DNA of 64,000 nt from assembly GCF_039530945.1 (NCBI RefSeq), contig NZ_BAAAPC010000005.1:1-64000 (forward strand), read 5' to 3'. Shown in pieces: positions 9,268 through 16,077 of the stretch. The stretch comes from Nocardiopsis_C rhodophaea. GTDB lineage: Bacteria; Actinomycetota; Actinomycetes; Streptosporangiales; Streptosporangiaceae. The translations under genes and the position numbers were made by a program. The notes below the pieces were generated by a model. The model was not told the origin of the DNA and did not search any database. It saw only the letters and a list, made by a program, of their open reading frames with translations. The number at the start of each line of letters is the position of its first letter. The first letter of the stretch is position 1.

Positions 9268-10173
9268 ATGAGCTTACTGACCATGGAAGACCTCCGAGCA
9301 GCAGAGCACTTCATCGCTCGCACCGCACGACTGATCGACCGGCACCGCTTCGCGTTCCACTTCTCCAGCGGGCCGGCCGCCCCGATCCTGTCGGCACTGG
9401 AGTCCTACCGGAACATCGACGGTGGCTACGGCAATGGGCTGGACCCCGACCTCAGAGGTCACGGCAGCCAGCCCATCGCTGTGGAAACCGCCCTACGCTA
9501 TCTCGACGAGCTCGGCCCCATCCAGCGCGACACCGCGGCCGACATCTGCAAATACCTCACCCTCGTCACCCACGACAACGGCGGCGTCCCCAGCGTCCTG
9601 CCCAGCGTCCGATACACCGAAGCCGCCCCCTGGTGGCGCGAAACCGACGACTTCACCGGAGAGCTCGCACCCACCGCCTCCATCGTCGGCATCCTCCACA
9701 AGCACCACGACCCCCACCCCTGGCGCGACCGCGCGACCTCCTTCTGCTGGACGCGCATCGTCGGACTCAACTGGACCGACCCCATCGAAGCCATGGCCAT
9801 CTGCACCTTCCTGCAGAACGCGCCCAACCGCCGCCGCGCCGAAGAGCAACTCGAACGGCTCACCCCCATGATCCGCGCCGTCATCGAACTCGACCCCGAC
9901 GCCAGCGGCCACCTCCACGTCCACACCCCCCTCGACCTGGCACCCAGCCCCGACCACATCGCCCGCCGCCTGTTCACCGACGCCGAGATCGACAAGCACC
10001 TCGACGCCCTCCAGAGCCAACAGGCCGACGACGGCGGCTGGCCCATCAACTGGGAGAGCTGGGCCGAGACCGCCACCAACGAATGGCGCGGCATCATCAC
10101 CATCCAGCGGCTGCTCACCCTGCGCGCCTACGGCCGCATCGACAGCTCCGTCCCCGCCCCGCTGCGGGTCTGA
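9268..10173 (+). CDS. Prenyltransferase/squalene-cyclase-like alpha-barrel protein
   Basis: A 301-residue cytosolic protein resembling actinobacterial proteins annotated as prenyltransferase or terpene cyclase-like. Its N-terminal half has the ESYRNIDGGYGNGLDPD segment and its C-terminal half QQADDGGWPINWESW, a QW-like motif of alpha/alpha-toroid proteins. No DxDD or DDxxD catalytic aspartate motif is obvious, so enzyme activity is uncertain. TACCTT at 9256-9261 ends 6 bases before the ATG and there is no Shine-Dalgarno, so translation is probably leaderless. It converges on the next gene with 32 bases between their stops. Confidence 0.65.
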   Translation: MSLLTMEDLRAAEHFIARTARLIDRHRFAFHFSSGPAAPILSALESYRNIDGGYGNGLDPDLRGHGSQPIAVETALRYLDELGPIQRDTAADICKYLTLVTHDNGGVPSVLPSVRYTEAAPWWRETDDFTGELAPTASIVGILHKHHDPHPWRDRATSFCWTRIVGLNWTDPIEAMAICTFLQNAPNRRRAEEQLERLTPMIRAVIELDPDASGHLHVHTPLDLAPSPDHIARRLFTDAEIDKHLDALQSQQADDGGWPINWESWAETATNEWRGIITIQRLLTLRAYGRIDSSVPAPLRV

Positions 10174-10185
10174 CCCACCCCACAC

Positions 10186-10229
10186 CGGCGGTCGGCCCGA
10201 CCCGGTCACCCGGATCCCGCCGACCGCCG
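10186..10229. terminator. Inverted repeat between convergent genes
   Basis: CGGCGGTCGGC (10186-10196) pairs perfectly with 10219-10229; the loop is 22 bases. The right arm lies inside the 3' end of the minus-strand gene. It could serve both convergent transcripts. Confidence 0.4.
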
Positions 10230-10937
10230 CCCCGCGGCGTCACCCCCACCGGCACCATCCCGCCGACCCAGCGCCAGCACCCGCACGCCCGAACCGGCCA
10301 GCGCCTCCGGCCCCGCACCACCCGGCAGCACCCGTCCCGTCGCGGCGCGCACCGCGGCCATGGCCGGCAACCCCGGATCCCCGTTCCCGAACAGCAGCCG
10401 CGCCACCACATCCAGCGCCTCCGGAGACATCCCCGCGTCGCGCCCCAGCGCGTCCGCCAGGTCCAGGCCATGCAGCGCCAGCTCCACCACCCGGGTCACC
10501 AGGAAATCCGTGAGCAACATCGCATCGCCGTGCCGCGTCAGCACCACCCGATCCGACGGCTCCTTCGCCAACCGCGGCTCCAGCTCCCGCCACACGCCCT
10601 CGCAGACACGCCCCATCTCACCGGCGTCCGACCGACGCGCCGCCGCCTCCACAGCGCTAGCGACCCGCTCCTCGTCCGTCTGAGCGGACATCTGCCCATC
10701 CGGCGTGTAGTACCCCGCCGCCTCCACCAGCGCCCGCTCCGGCGCCACGTCATCCAGCATCAACGCCACCTGGTGCAGCGCACCCACCATGTGCACCGCC
10801 AACGCCGCCACATCCCACGGCGCGCACCGTGTCGGCCGAACCGCCTCCTCCTCCGCCAACCCCAAAAGCACCCCCGCCACCCGAGGCGCCTCCGCGCACA
10901 GCGCCGCCATCACATCAGCCCGTCGCCACTCAGCCAT
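10206..10937 (-). CDS. Maleylpyruvate isomerase-family (MDMPI) protein
   Basis: A 243-residue protein of the mycothiol-dependent maleylpyruvate isomerase/DinB-like superfamily, which forms a four-helix bundle that can bind a metal. An N-terminal helix-rich segment carries APWDVAALAVHMVGALHQV, whose His residues are candidate metal ligands; a second His-containing segment is ELALHGLDLADALG. The ATG at 10937 is preferred over an upstream start at 10958, which adds only MGGSFRG. Its reaction is not predictable, because most members are uncharacterised thiol-linked or stress proteins. It is divergent from pyk, so the 134 bases between them must hold both promoters. Confidence 0.65.
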   Translation of the reverse strand: MAEWRRADVMAALCAEAPRVAGVLLGLAEEEAVRPTRCAPWDVAALAVHMVGALHQVALMLDDVAPERALVEAAGYYTPDGQMSAQTDEERVASAVEAAARRSDAGEMGRVCEGVWRELEPRLAKEPSDRVVLTRHGDAMLLTDFLVTRVVELALHGLDLADALGRDAGMSPEALDVVARLLFGNGDPGLPAMAAVRAATGRVLPGGAGPEALAGSGVRVLALGRRDGAGGGDAAGRRSAGSG

Positions 10938-11019
10938 GCCGCGGAAGCTACCGCCCACCCCCCACCAGCCACGCGGCGGGGCACAAAAATTCGCCGGAAC
11001 ACCAGCTCACCGACGCCCA

Positions 11020-11071
11020 GTTGCAACCTGGTTTAGACCACCCAGCTCCCGAATAGTCGTAGAGTTGCAAC
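11020..11071 (+). promoter_or_regulatory. pyk promoter with two GTTGCAAC palindromes
   Basis: GTTGCAAC occurs at 11020-11027 and 11064-11071, 44 bases apart, about four DNA turns. A TAGAGT -10 box (11060-11065) ends 6 bases before the GTG, so transcription should begin at or next to the start codon. The second palindrome abuts the start codon and would overlap bound RNA polymerase. Confidence 0.5.
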
Positions 11072-12502
11072 GTGACACGTCGAGCAAAAATCGTCGCGAC
11101 CCTCGGCCCAGCAACCTCAAGCCCGGAGACCCTCCGCGCGCTTGTTGACGCCGGGCTGGACGTAGCGCGACTCAACCTCAGCCACGGAACATACGAGGAC
11201 CACCGCAACAACTACGAGAACGTGCGCGCCGCAGCCGAAGCCACCGGGCGCAGCGTCGGCATCCTCGCAGACCTCCAGGGACCCAAAATCCGCCTCGGCA
11301 CCTTCGCCGACGGCCCGGTCGAACTCGCCCCCGGCGACGAGTTCACCGTCACCGTCGACGACGTCCCAGGCGACGCCCGCCGGGTCTCCACGACCTACAA
11401 AGGCCTCCCCGGCGACGTCCGCCCCGGCGACCGCGTGCTCATCGACGACGGCCGCGTCGTGCTGGAATGCACCAAGACCACCAGCACCGACGTCCACACC
11501 CGCGTCATCATCGGCGGCCCCGTCTCCAACAACAAGGGGCTCAACCTCCCCGGCGTCTCCGTCAGCGTCCCCGCCCTCACCGACAAAGACGAGGCCGACC
11601 TCCGCTGGGCCCTCGAACAGGGCGTCGACATCGTCGCCCTCTCCTTCGTCCGCAGCCCCGCCGACGCCGACGAGTGCTTCCGCATCATGGACGAAGTCGG
11701 CGTCCGCGTCCCGCTCATCGCCAAAATCGAGAAGCCCCAAGCGGTCGAACGCCTCCAAGACATCATCGAGGTCTTCGACGGCGTCATGGTCGCCCGAGGC
11801 GACCTCGGCGTCGAACTACCCCTCGAAAACGTCCCCATGGTGCAGAAACGCGCCATCGAGCGCTGCCGCGACAAGGCCAAACCCGTCATCGTCGCCACCC
11901 AGATGCTCGAATCCATGATCAGCTCGCCCCGGCCCACCCGCGCCGAGGCCTCCGACGTCGCCAACGCCGTCCTCGACGGCGCCGACGCCGTCATGCTGTC
12001 CGGGGAAACCAGCGTCGGCCAGTACCCCATCGAAACCGTGCAGACCATGGCCCGCATCGTCGCCGCCGCCGAGCAGGAGTCGCTGCGCGCCTCGCACATC
12101 CTCCAACGGGTACCGGAGACCACCGGCGGGTCCATCGCCCGCGCCGCCGCCGAGGTCGGCGCCACCATCGGCGCCAAGGCCCTCGTCGCGTTCACCATGT
12201 CCGGCGAGACCGCGCGCCGCCTGGCCCGCTACCGCTCGCCCATCCCGCTGATGGCCTTCACCACCGAGCCCCCCACGCGCGCACAGCTCTGCCTCACCTG
12301 GGGCGTCGAAACGCACTGCGTGCCGTGGGTCGACCACACCGACGCCATGGTCGCCCAGGTCGAGAGCGAACTTCTGGAAATGGGCGTTTACAACAAGGGC
12401 GACAAAATCGTCATCGTGGCCGGCAGCCCGCCCGGAACCCCCGGCTCCACCAACTCGCTGCGCGTCCACCGCCTCGGTGACGCCATCGCGCATGGCAATT
12501 AG
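11072..12502 (+). CDS. pyk: Pyruvate kinase
   Basis: Converts phosphoenolpyruvate and ADP to pyruvate and ATP in glycolysis; cytosolic tetramer. The 476 residues match the family. Visible motifs are TRRAKIVATLGPATSS at the N-terminus, RLNLSHG, catalytic-lysine region AKIEKPQA, VARGDLGVELPLENVP and the C-terminal allosteric-domain segment with IVIVAGSPPGTPGSTN. The GTG start has no Shine-Dalgarno; TAGAGT six bases upstream suggests a leaderless transcript. In Streptomyces the paralogue pyk2 also neighbours an ANTAR response regulator, as here, although a 2.4-kb insertion-like patch separates them in this genome. Confidence 0.97.
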   Translation: MTRRAKIVATLGPATSSPETLRALVDAGLDVARLNLSHGTYEDHRNNYENVRAAAEATGRSVGILADLQGPKIRLGTFADGPVELAPGDEFTVTVDDVPGDARRVSTTYKGLPGDVRPGDRVLIDDGRVVLECTKTTSTDVHTRVIIGGPVSNNKGLNLPGVSVSVPALTDKDEADLRWALEQGVDIVALSFVRSPADADECFRIMDEVGVRVPLIAKIEKPQAVERLQDIIEVFDGVMVARGDLGVELPLENVPMVQKRAIERCRDKAKPVIVATQMLESMISSPRPTRAEASDVANAVLDGADAVMLSGETSVGQYPIETVQTMARIVAAAEQESLRASHILQRVPETTGGSIARAAAEVGATIGAKALVAFTMSGETARRLARYRSPIPLMAFTTEPPTRAQLCLTWGVETHCVPWVDHTDAMVAQVESELLEMGVYNKGDKIVIVAGSPPGTPGSTNSLRVHRLGDAIAHGN

Positions 12503-12518
12503 GCCATGAGCACCCACC

Positions 12519-12565
12519 CGGACCCGGTCGCGGGGCGCCGCGGGGCCGCCCCCCGACCGGGTCCG
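12519..12565 (+). terminator. Terminator after pyk
   Basis: CGGACCCGGTCG (12519-12530) pairs with 12554-12565, and neighbouring G and C runs extend the stem. It begins 16 bases after the pyk stop. Confidence 0.65.
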
Positions 12566-12686
12566 CGGGCGCGCCACAGCGCCGACTGAGCAAACGCGCG
12601 GCCGGCCCCCTCCCGCGACCGGGCGCACCGCCCCGCGCCGCCTGGCCGCGGCCAGAACGCCTCCCACACCGACCCGGTCAGTGGGC

Positions 12687-13631
12687 CTAGTGAGGCTGCG
12701 CGTTGGAAACACCGTTCTCATAGGGGACCCGCTCCAAAGGCATGTCCCACGGCAGGAGATTCCACGGGCTCGCGGGGTCAGTGGTGAGGATCCCCAGGGC
12801 CGTCCACACACGGTCGGACCCGGCGTCGTCGGAACCGCCACCATGCCAGAGCAGATACCCGCCGTGGAACGCCTCGGCCAGCTGGTGCCAGCTCGCATAG
12901 CGGCGCTGGAGGTCCGTAGCGACGCGCCGCAGCAGATTATGCGTCTCCACCGGGCTCAACCAGTCGAGCGTGGCGCCACCGCAGGCCAACCGGATCAGAT
13001 GCACCGACTTCCACCACTGGTAGGCGCCGATGACCACGGTCTCCGCAGAGTCGTCGGACCCGGTGATCTCGCGCATCCGCTCGACCTGCTCGGGCATGAG
13101 CTGGATCCGCTGCTCCTCGCGCTTTCCCTCAGGATCGCGGCTGCGCGCCGTGCCTGTGCGCAGATCGACGACCAGGTCGGCGCGGTCCCCGGCGTGCAGC
13201 TCGTCCCACAGACGGTCGACCGTCGCCAGCAGTGTCTGGCGGTTGACGATGCCCCACTCCACCTCAAAGACCTTGCGGTAGCGTCGCCGGAGCTGCGGCC
13301 GCACCACCACGTCCCACGGCTCGGCCAGCGCCACACGGAACGGCGCCGCCACGGCCGCGGCCCAGCGCTCGGTACTCAGCGGGGCTTCGGGGCTCTTGGT
13401 CCGCAGAGTGGGCGCCTCACGCGCGCCGATAACCAACTCGGCGAAGGACCCGGCCGCCAGCGCCACGATGGGCAGAATCGCCCACGCCCCCTGATCGGCC
13501 ACAACGAGAGCGACGATGAGCAGCGCGAGGGGAGCCATCAGCCACGGCTGTCGCCGCTGTGATCCCCAAGCCACGACAGCCCAGGCGCCGATCGTCAGCG
13601 CCCCGACCACCCCGGCGATCGCGGTGAACAC
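12687..13631 (-). CDS. DUF1266-like membrane-anchored protein
   Basis: A 314-residue protein with hydrophobic N-terminal segments near residues 1-22 and 30-65, then a soluble domain. The C-terminal pattern (ASWHQLAEAFHGGYLLWHGGG, then SPWNLLPWDMPL) resembles DUF1266 proteins of unknown function. The GTG at 13631 has AGGGAG six bases upstream; an in-frame TTG at 13649 would overlap that site, so I prefer the GTG. It lies on the minus strand, convergent with pyk and next to the endonuclease-like gene. The domain call is moderate and no role can be given. Confidence 0.55.
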   Translation of the reverse strand: MFTAIAGVVGALTIGAWAVVAWGSQRRQPWLMAPLALLIVALVVADQGAWAILPIVALAAGSFAELVIGAREAPTLRTKSPEAPLSTERWAAAVAAPFRVALAEPWDVVVRPQLRRRYRKVFEVEWGIVNRQTLLATVDRLWDELHAGDRADLVVDLRTGTARSRDPEGKREEQRIQLMPEQVERMREITGSDDSAETVVIGAYQWWKSVHLIRLACGGATLDWLSPVETHNLLRRVATDLQRRYASWHQLAEAFHGGYLLWHGGGSDDAGSDRVWTALGILTTDPASPWNLLPWDMPLERVPYENGVSNAQPH

Positions 13632-13852
13632 CCCGCACTCCCTTCGCAACGGGCCCCGGCACGCAGTCGACGGTGACTGACGATGCCGCTACCCGGACCA
13701 CTCCCAATTACAGGATCGGGGACTATAGCCCGTCGTGGCGACCAAACCCACGGGTTGTGCCCAGGTTGTAGCCGTGATGTGACCGCGCTGACCGTGGGGG
13801 CGGGGTCATCCGGTCAAATGTGCTGTCCAGTGCTGTGGAGGGTGGGTAAATC

Positions 13853-14695
13853 TCAATATTTCGGGCCGACGAACGAGTCCAAGAGCTCGACTGAGGGCTT
13901 CTTCGCGATGGACACGATGCCCTGGCACTGGTGGCCGTCTTTGCCTGGCTTCCACCGGAACTTCCACTCGACACCGAGCAGGTCCAGCATGACGACGAGC
14001 AACCCCAGGATGTCGCGGGACGCATTGGAGAAGAAGTAGCGAGGGTACTCGTAGTACTTCCACTCGCCGTTGACCATGCGGCGAACACGGTTGGTCGTCC
14101 GGCAGCCGTCCGAGTGGATCAGCCCCTTCACGAACTCGCGGGGGTGGTCTTCGACGATCGCGAATTGCCACTCCGACAGCGAGATGGGGCGCGCGTGCTT
14201 GCGGTTGGGACCGTGTTGGGGGAAGAAGCACAGCCAGTGCTTCCAATACGCCTTCACATCCTTACATCCGGTCCTGTTGACGACGATGACCCGATGATTC
14301 GGCAACACGGCTCGCAAGGCGTCGGTGCACTCCGTGATCAGACCCGGCCAGTCGTTCGCGCAAGAGATCTGGAGTGCCCACACCTTCTTCGATCGATCTC
14401 CCACGTAGCCGATATAGCCGTCGCCAAGATAAAGGCCGAGGAGGTAGGAGTAGGCCCGGTGGTCCAGGTTGGCCCCGGAACAGCGGGGGCAGTAGGTCTC
14501 CGAGTCGTTGTTCGCGGAGCGTCGTCTTCGCCCTGTCCGCCAATGGCGGACGGACTGGATGGAGACATCGCATGCCTGAGCCACGGCATAGTCGGTCCAT
14601 CCTTGGGCGTGGAGTCGTAGGGCCTCGTTGACAGTTGCGCGAGGGTACACACGACGAGCGTGCCGTGACTTTCGCACGGGAGTTCGACAATCCAC
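13853..14695 (-). CDS. Free-standing LAGLIDADG homing endonuclease-like protein
   Basis: A 280-residue protein with two LAGLIDADG-type helices, YLLGLYLGDG at residues 84-93 and EFVKGLIHSDG at 187-197, the arrangement of a monomeric two-repeat endonuclease. Both end in DG, so the catalytic acids are kept. Before them lie a helix-turn-helix segment (residues ~20-55, VNEALRLHAQGWTDYAVAQA) and a CPRC zinc-ligand pair at 69-72. The gene is visibly lower in GC than its neighbours, consistent with transfer. It is not inside an intron or intein. The start is uncertain: GTG at 14695 or 14677. A TATATT box lies at 14699-14704 on this strand. It may cut DNA or act as a DNA-binding regulator. Confidence 0.7.
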   Translation of the reverse strand: MDCRTPVRKSRHARRVYPRATVNEALRLHAQGWTDYAVAQACDVSIQSVRHWRTGRRRRSANNDSETYCPRCSGANLDHRAYSYLLGLYLGDGYIGYVGDRSKKVWALQISCANDWPGLITECTDALRAVLPNHRVIVVNRTGCKDVKAYWKHWLCFFPQHGPNRKHARPISLSEWQFAIVEDHPREFVKGLIHSDGCRTTNRVRRMVNGEWKYYEYPRYFFSNASRDILGLLVVMLDLLGVEWKFRWKPGKDGHQCQGIVSIAKKPSVELLDSFVGPKY

Positions 14696-14704
14696 AGAAA
14701 TATA

Positions 14705-14760
14705 GCCCCCGGATAGCTCAGTGGAGCTACCTGGGAACTATGCAAATGTGTCCGATTTGC
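14705..14760 (+). other. tRNA-like 5' half fragment
   Basis: The sequence starting GCCCCCGGATAGCTCAGTGG looks like an acceptor strand plus D-arm (AGCT-CAGTGG-AGCT). About 13 bases on is an anticodon-like hairpin, GCAAAT-gtgtccg-ATTTGC (14742-14760). No proper T-arm or 3' acceptor strand exists on this strand. It is probably a tRNA remnant from integration or recombination. Confidence 0.35.
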
Positions 14761-14767
14761 CGGAAAG

Positions 14768-14842
14768 TACCCCGGGTGGGATTCGAACCCACACTGTATA
14801 CCTTTTGAGGGTATCGCCTGCTGCCGATTGGGCTACCGGGGC
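14768..14842 (-). tRNA. tRNA with anticodon CAA (nominally Leu), short variable loop
   Basis: A 75-base cloverleaf. The acceptor stem has 7 bp (one G-U) and discriminator A73. The D-loop GGCAG resembles tRNA-Leu. The anticodon stem is ATACC/GGTAT with loop CTCAAAA, giving anticodon CAA. The T-arm is GTGGG-TTCGAAT-CCCAC. CCA is not encoded. Bacterial tRNA-Leu is class II with a long variable arm, but here the variable loop is only 5 bases (ACAGT). It may be a functional oddity or a decayed gene. Confidence 0.7.
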
Positions 14843-14969
14843 TAGGTTTATTTGTCAAGCGACTTCGCTGTCTTTCGAGGAATTTTACCATAGAGGCGCT
14901 CCGTCAACAGTGCTGTCACGATTGTCGCGGATCGCCGACCTCAACGACCAGCATCCTAGCGGATCTCGG

Positions 14970-14975
14970 TAGGCT
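14970..14975 (+). promoter_or_regulatory. -10 box (TAGGCT) of the ANTAR regulator gene
   Basis: TAGGCT ends 7 bases before the GTG at 14983, the spacing of a leaderless transcript. Confidence 0.5.
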
Positions 14976-14982
14976 CGTGTCC

Positions 14983-15585
14983 GTGACGACGACGCAGAGC
15001 CGCGTGGTGATCGCGGAAGACGAGGCCCTGATCCGGTTGGACCTCAAGGAGATGCTTGAGGAAGACGGCTATGCCGTCGTGGGGGAGGCGGGTGATGGCG
15101 AGACCGCCGTACGCCTGGCGACCGAGCTCAAACCGGACCTTGTCATCCTCGACATCAAGATGCCCATCCTGGACGGGCTGTCCGCCGCTGAGAGGATCGC
15201 GGCGGAGCGGATCGCACCGGTGGTGATCCTGACCGCCTTCTCCCAGCGCGAGCTGGTCGAGCGCGCGCGGGACGCCGGGGCGATGGCGTATCTGGTCAAG
15301 CCCTTCAACAAGGCGGACCTCGTTCCGGCGATCGAGATGGCGGTCAGCCGGTACGCCGAGCTGTCGGCTCTGGAGGCGGAGGTCACGGGCCTCCAGGACC
15401 GCCTGGAGACGCGCAAGCTCGTCGAGCGCGCCAAGGGGCTGCTGCAGAGCCGACACGGGCTGAGCGAGCCCGAAGCGTTCCGGTGGATCCAGAAGAACTC
15501 GATGGACCGGCGGCTGACCATGCGCAAAGTCGCTGAGACCGTCGTCGAGACGCTGGAGGGGCAGCCGCCCCAGGGGGAGAAGTAG
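14983..15585 (+). CDS. pdtaR: ANTAR-domain response regulator (PdtaR-like)
   Basis: A 200-residue two-component response regulator. The receiver domain (residues ~8-125) has the acidic pair in VVIAEDEAL, phospho-acceptor Asp in LVILDIKMP and switch Lys in YLVKPF. The C-terminal ANTAR domain (~135-190, LVERAKGLLQSRHGLSEPEAFRWIQ) binds RNA hairpins and blocks transcription terminators. It matches mycobacterial PdtaR (Rv1626) and the Streptomyces orthologue beside pyk2. The GTG at 14983 fits a leaderless start; an in-frame GTG six bases earlier is possible. Its sensor kinase is not in the window. The strong terminator after the gene isolates it from the liv operon. Confidence 0.9.
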   Translation: MTTTQSRVVIAEDEALIRLDLKEMLEEDGYAVVGEAGDGETAVRLATELKPDLVILDIKMPILDGLSAAERIAAERIAPVVILTAFSQRELVERARDAGAMAYLVKPFNKADLVPAIEMAVSRYAELSALEAEVTGLQDRLETRKLVERAKGLLQSRHGLSEPEAFRWIQKNSMDRRLTMRKVAETVVETLEGQPPQGEK

Positions 15586-15634
15586 ACCAGCGAGACCAGC
15601 GGCGCGTTGATCGCCGCGAGGCCCATGGACAGCA

Positions 15635-15677
15635 GGGCGCGCCTCCCGGACCGTATCCGGGAGGCGCGCCCTTTCTT
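15635..15677 (+). terminator. Terminator after the ANTAR gene
   Basis: Perfect 16-bp stem (15635-15650 with 15656-15671), 5-base loop, then TTTCTT. A textbook intrinsic terminator. Confidence 0.92.
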
Positions 15678-16077
15678 ATGTCGCTTCGATGCCGCTTGAC
15701 ACGCCCGACGTCGGGTGACAAATAACGGAGCGTAATCGTCGGCCTGGATGATGCGGGTCGCGCCGCACCGCGTCACACGCGATCTCCGGCCGCGCCGCGA
15801 GTGCCTTAACCGCGCTCTGTCGGTCGGGTATCACAGAGGGTCTCGCCAGGTCAGAGGCAATGCCTCGGTCTCGTCGCGGGGTTTCGGTGGCCGGTCAACC
15901 TGCACTGTGTTCCGATTTGATCACGTATATACACAAAGGGGTGACGTTTGGGTCACGTGGCTTTAGGCGTGCTGAATGACCTGGATAAACCGGGCTAAAC
16001 TCACGCCACCGAACAGCAAAGAACCGGTCTGGCAACCCCGCCTGGATCGGCCATCCTAAAATGCGCAAGGAGTGCGC
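15678..16077 (+). promoter_or_regulatory. livH upstream region
   Basis: No gene is supported here. TTGACA (15696-15701) is followed by the perfect 12-base palindrome CCCGACGTCGGG (15704-15715), which would lie inside a promoter spacer, but no good -10 follows. GTGAC and GTCAC (15941-15956, 6-base spacer) form a second dyad. TGAATG (15973-15978) and TAAACT (15996-16001), 17 bases apart, are the best candidate liv promoter. Confidence 0.4.

Noticed and set aside
14768..14842. Plus-strand reading of this tRNA as tRNA-Gln (UUG)
   Set aside because: The plus strand offers an anticodon-like loop but no correctly placed T-arm; the minus strand folds fully.
15941..15956. CRP-type site GTGAC...GTCAC upstream of livH
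   Set aside because: The TGA and TCA half-sites are 8 bases apart, not the 6 expected for CRP; kept only as a generic dyad.
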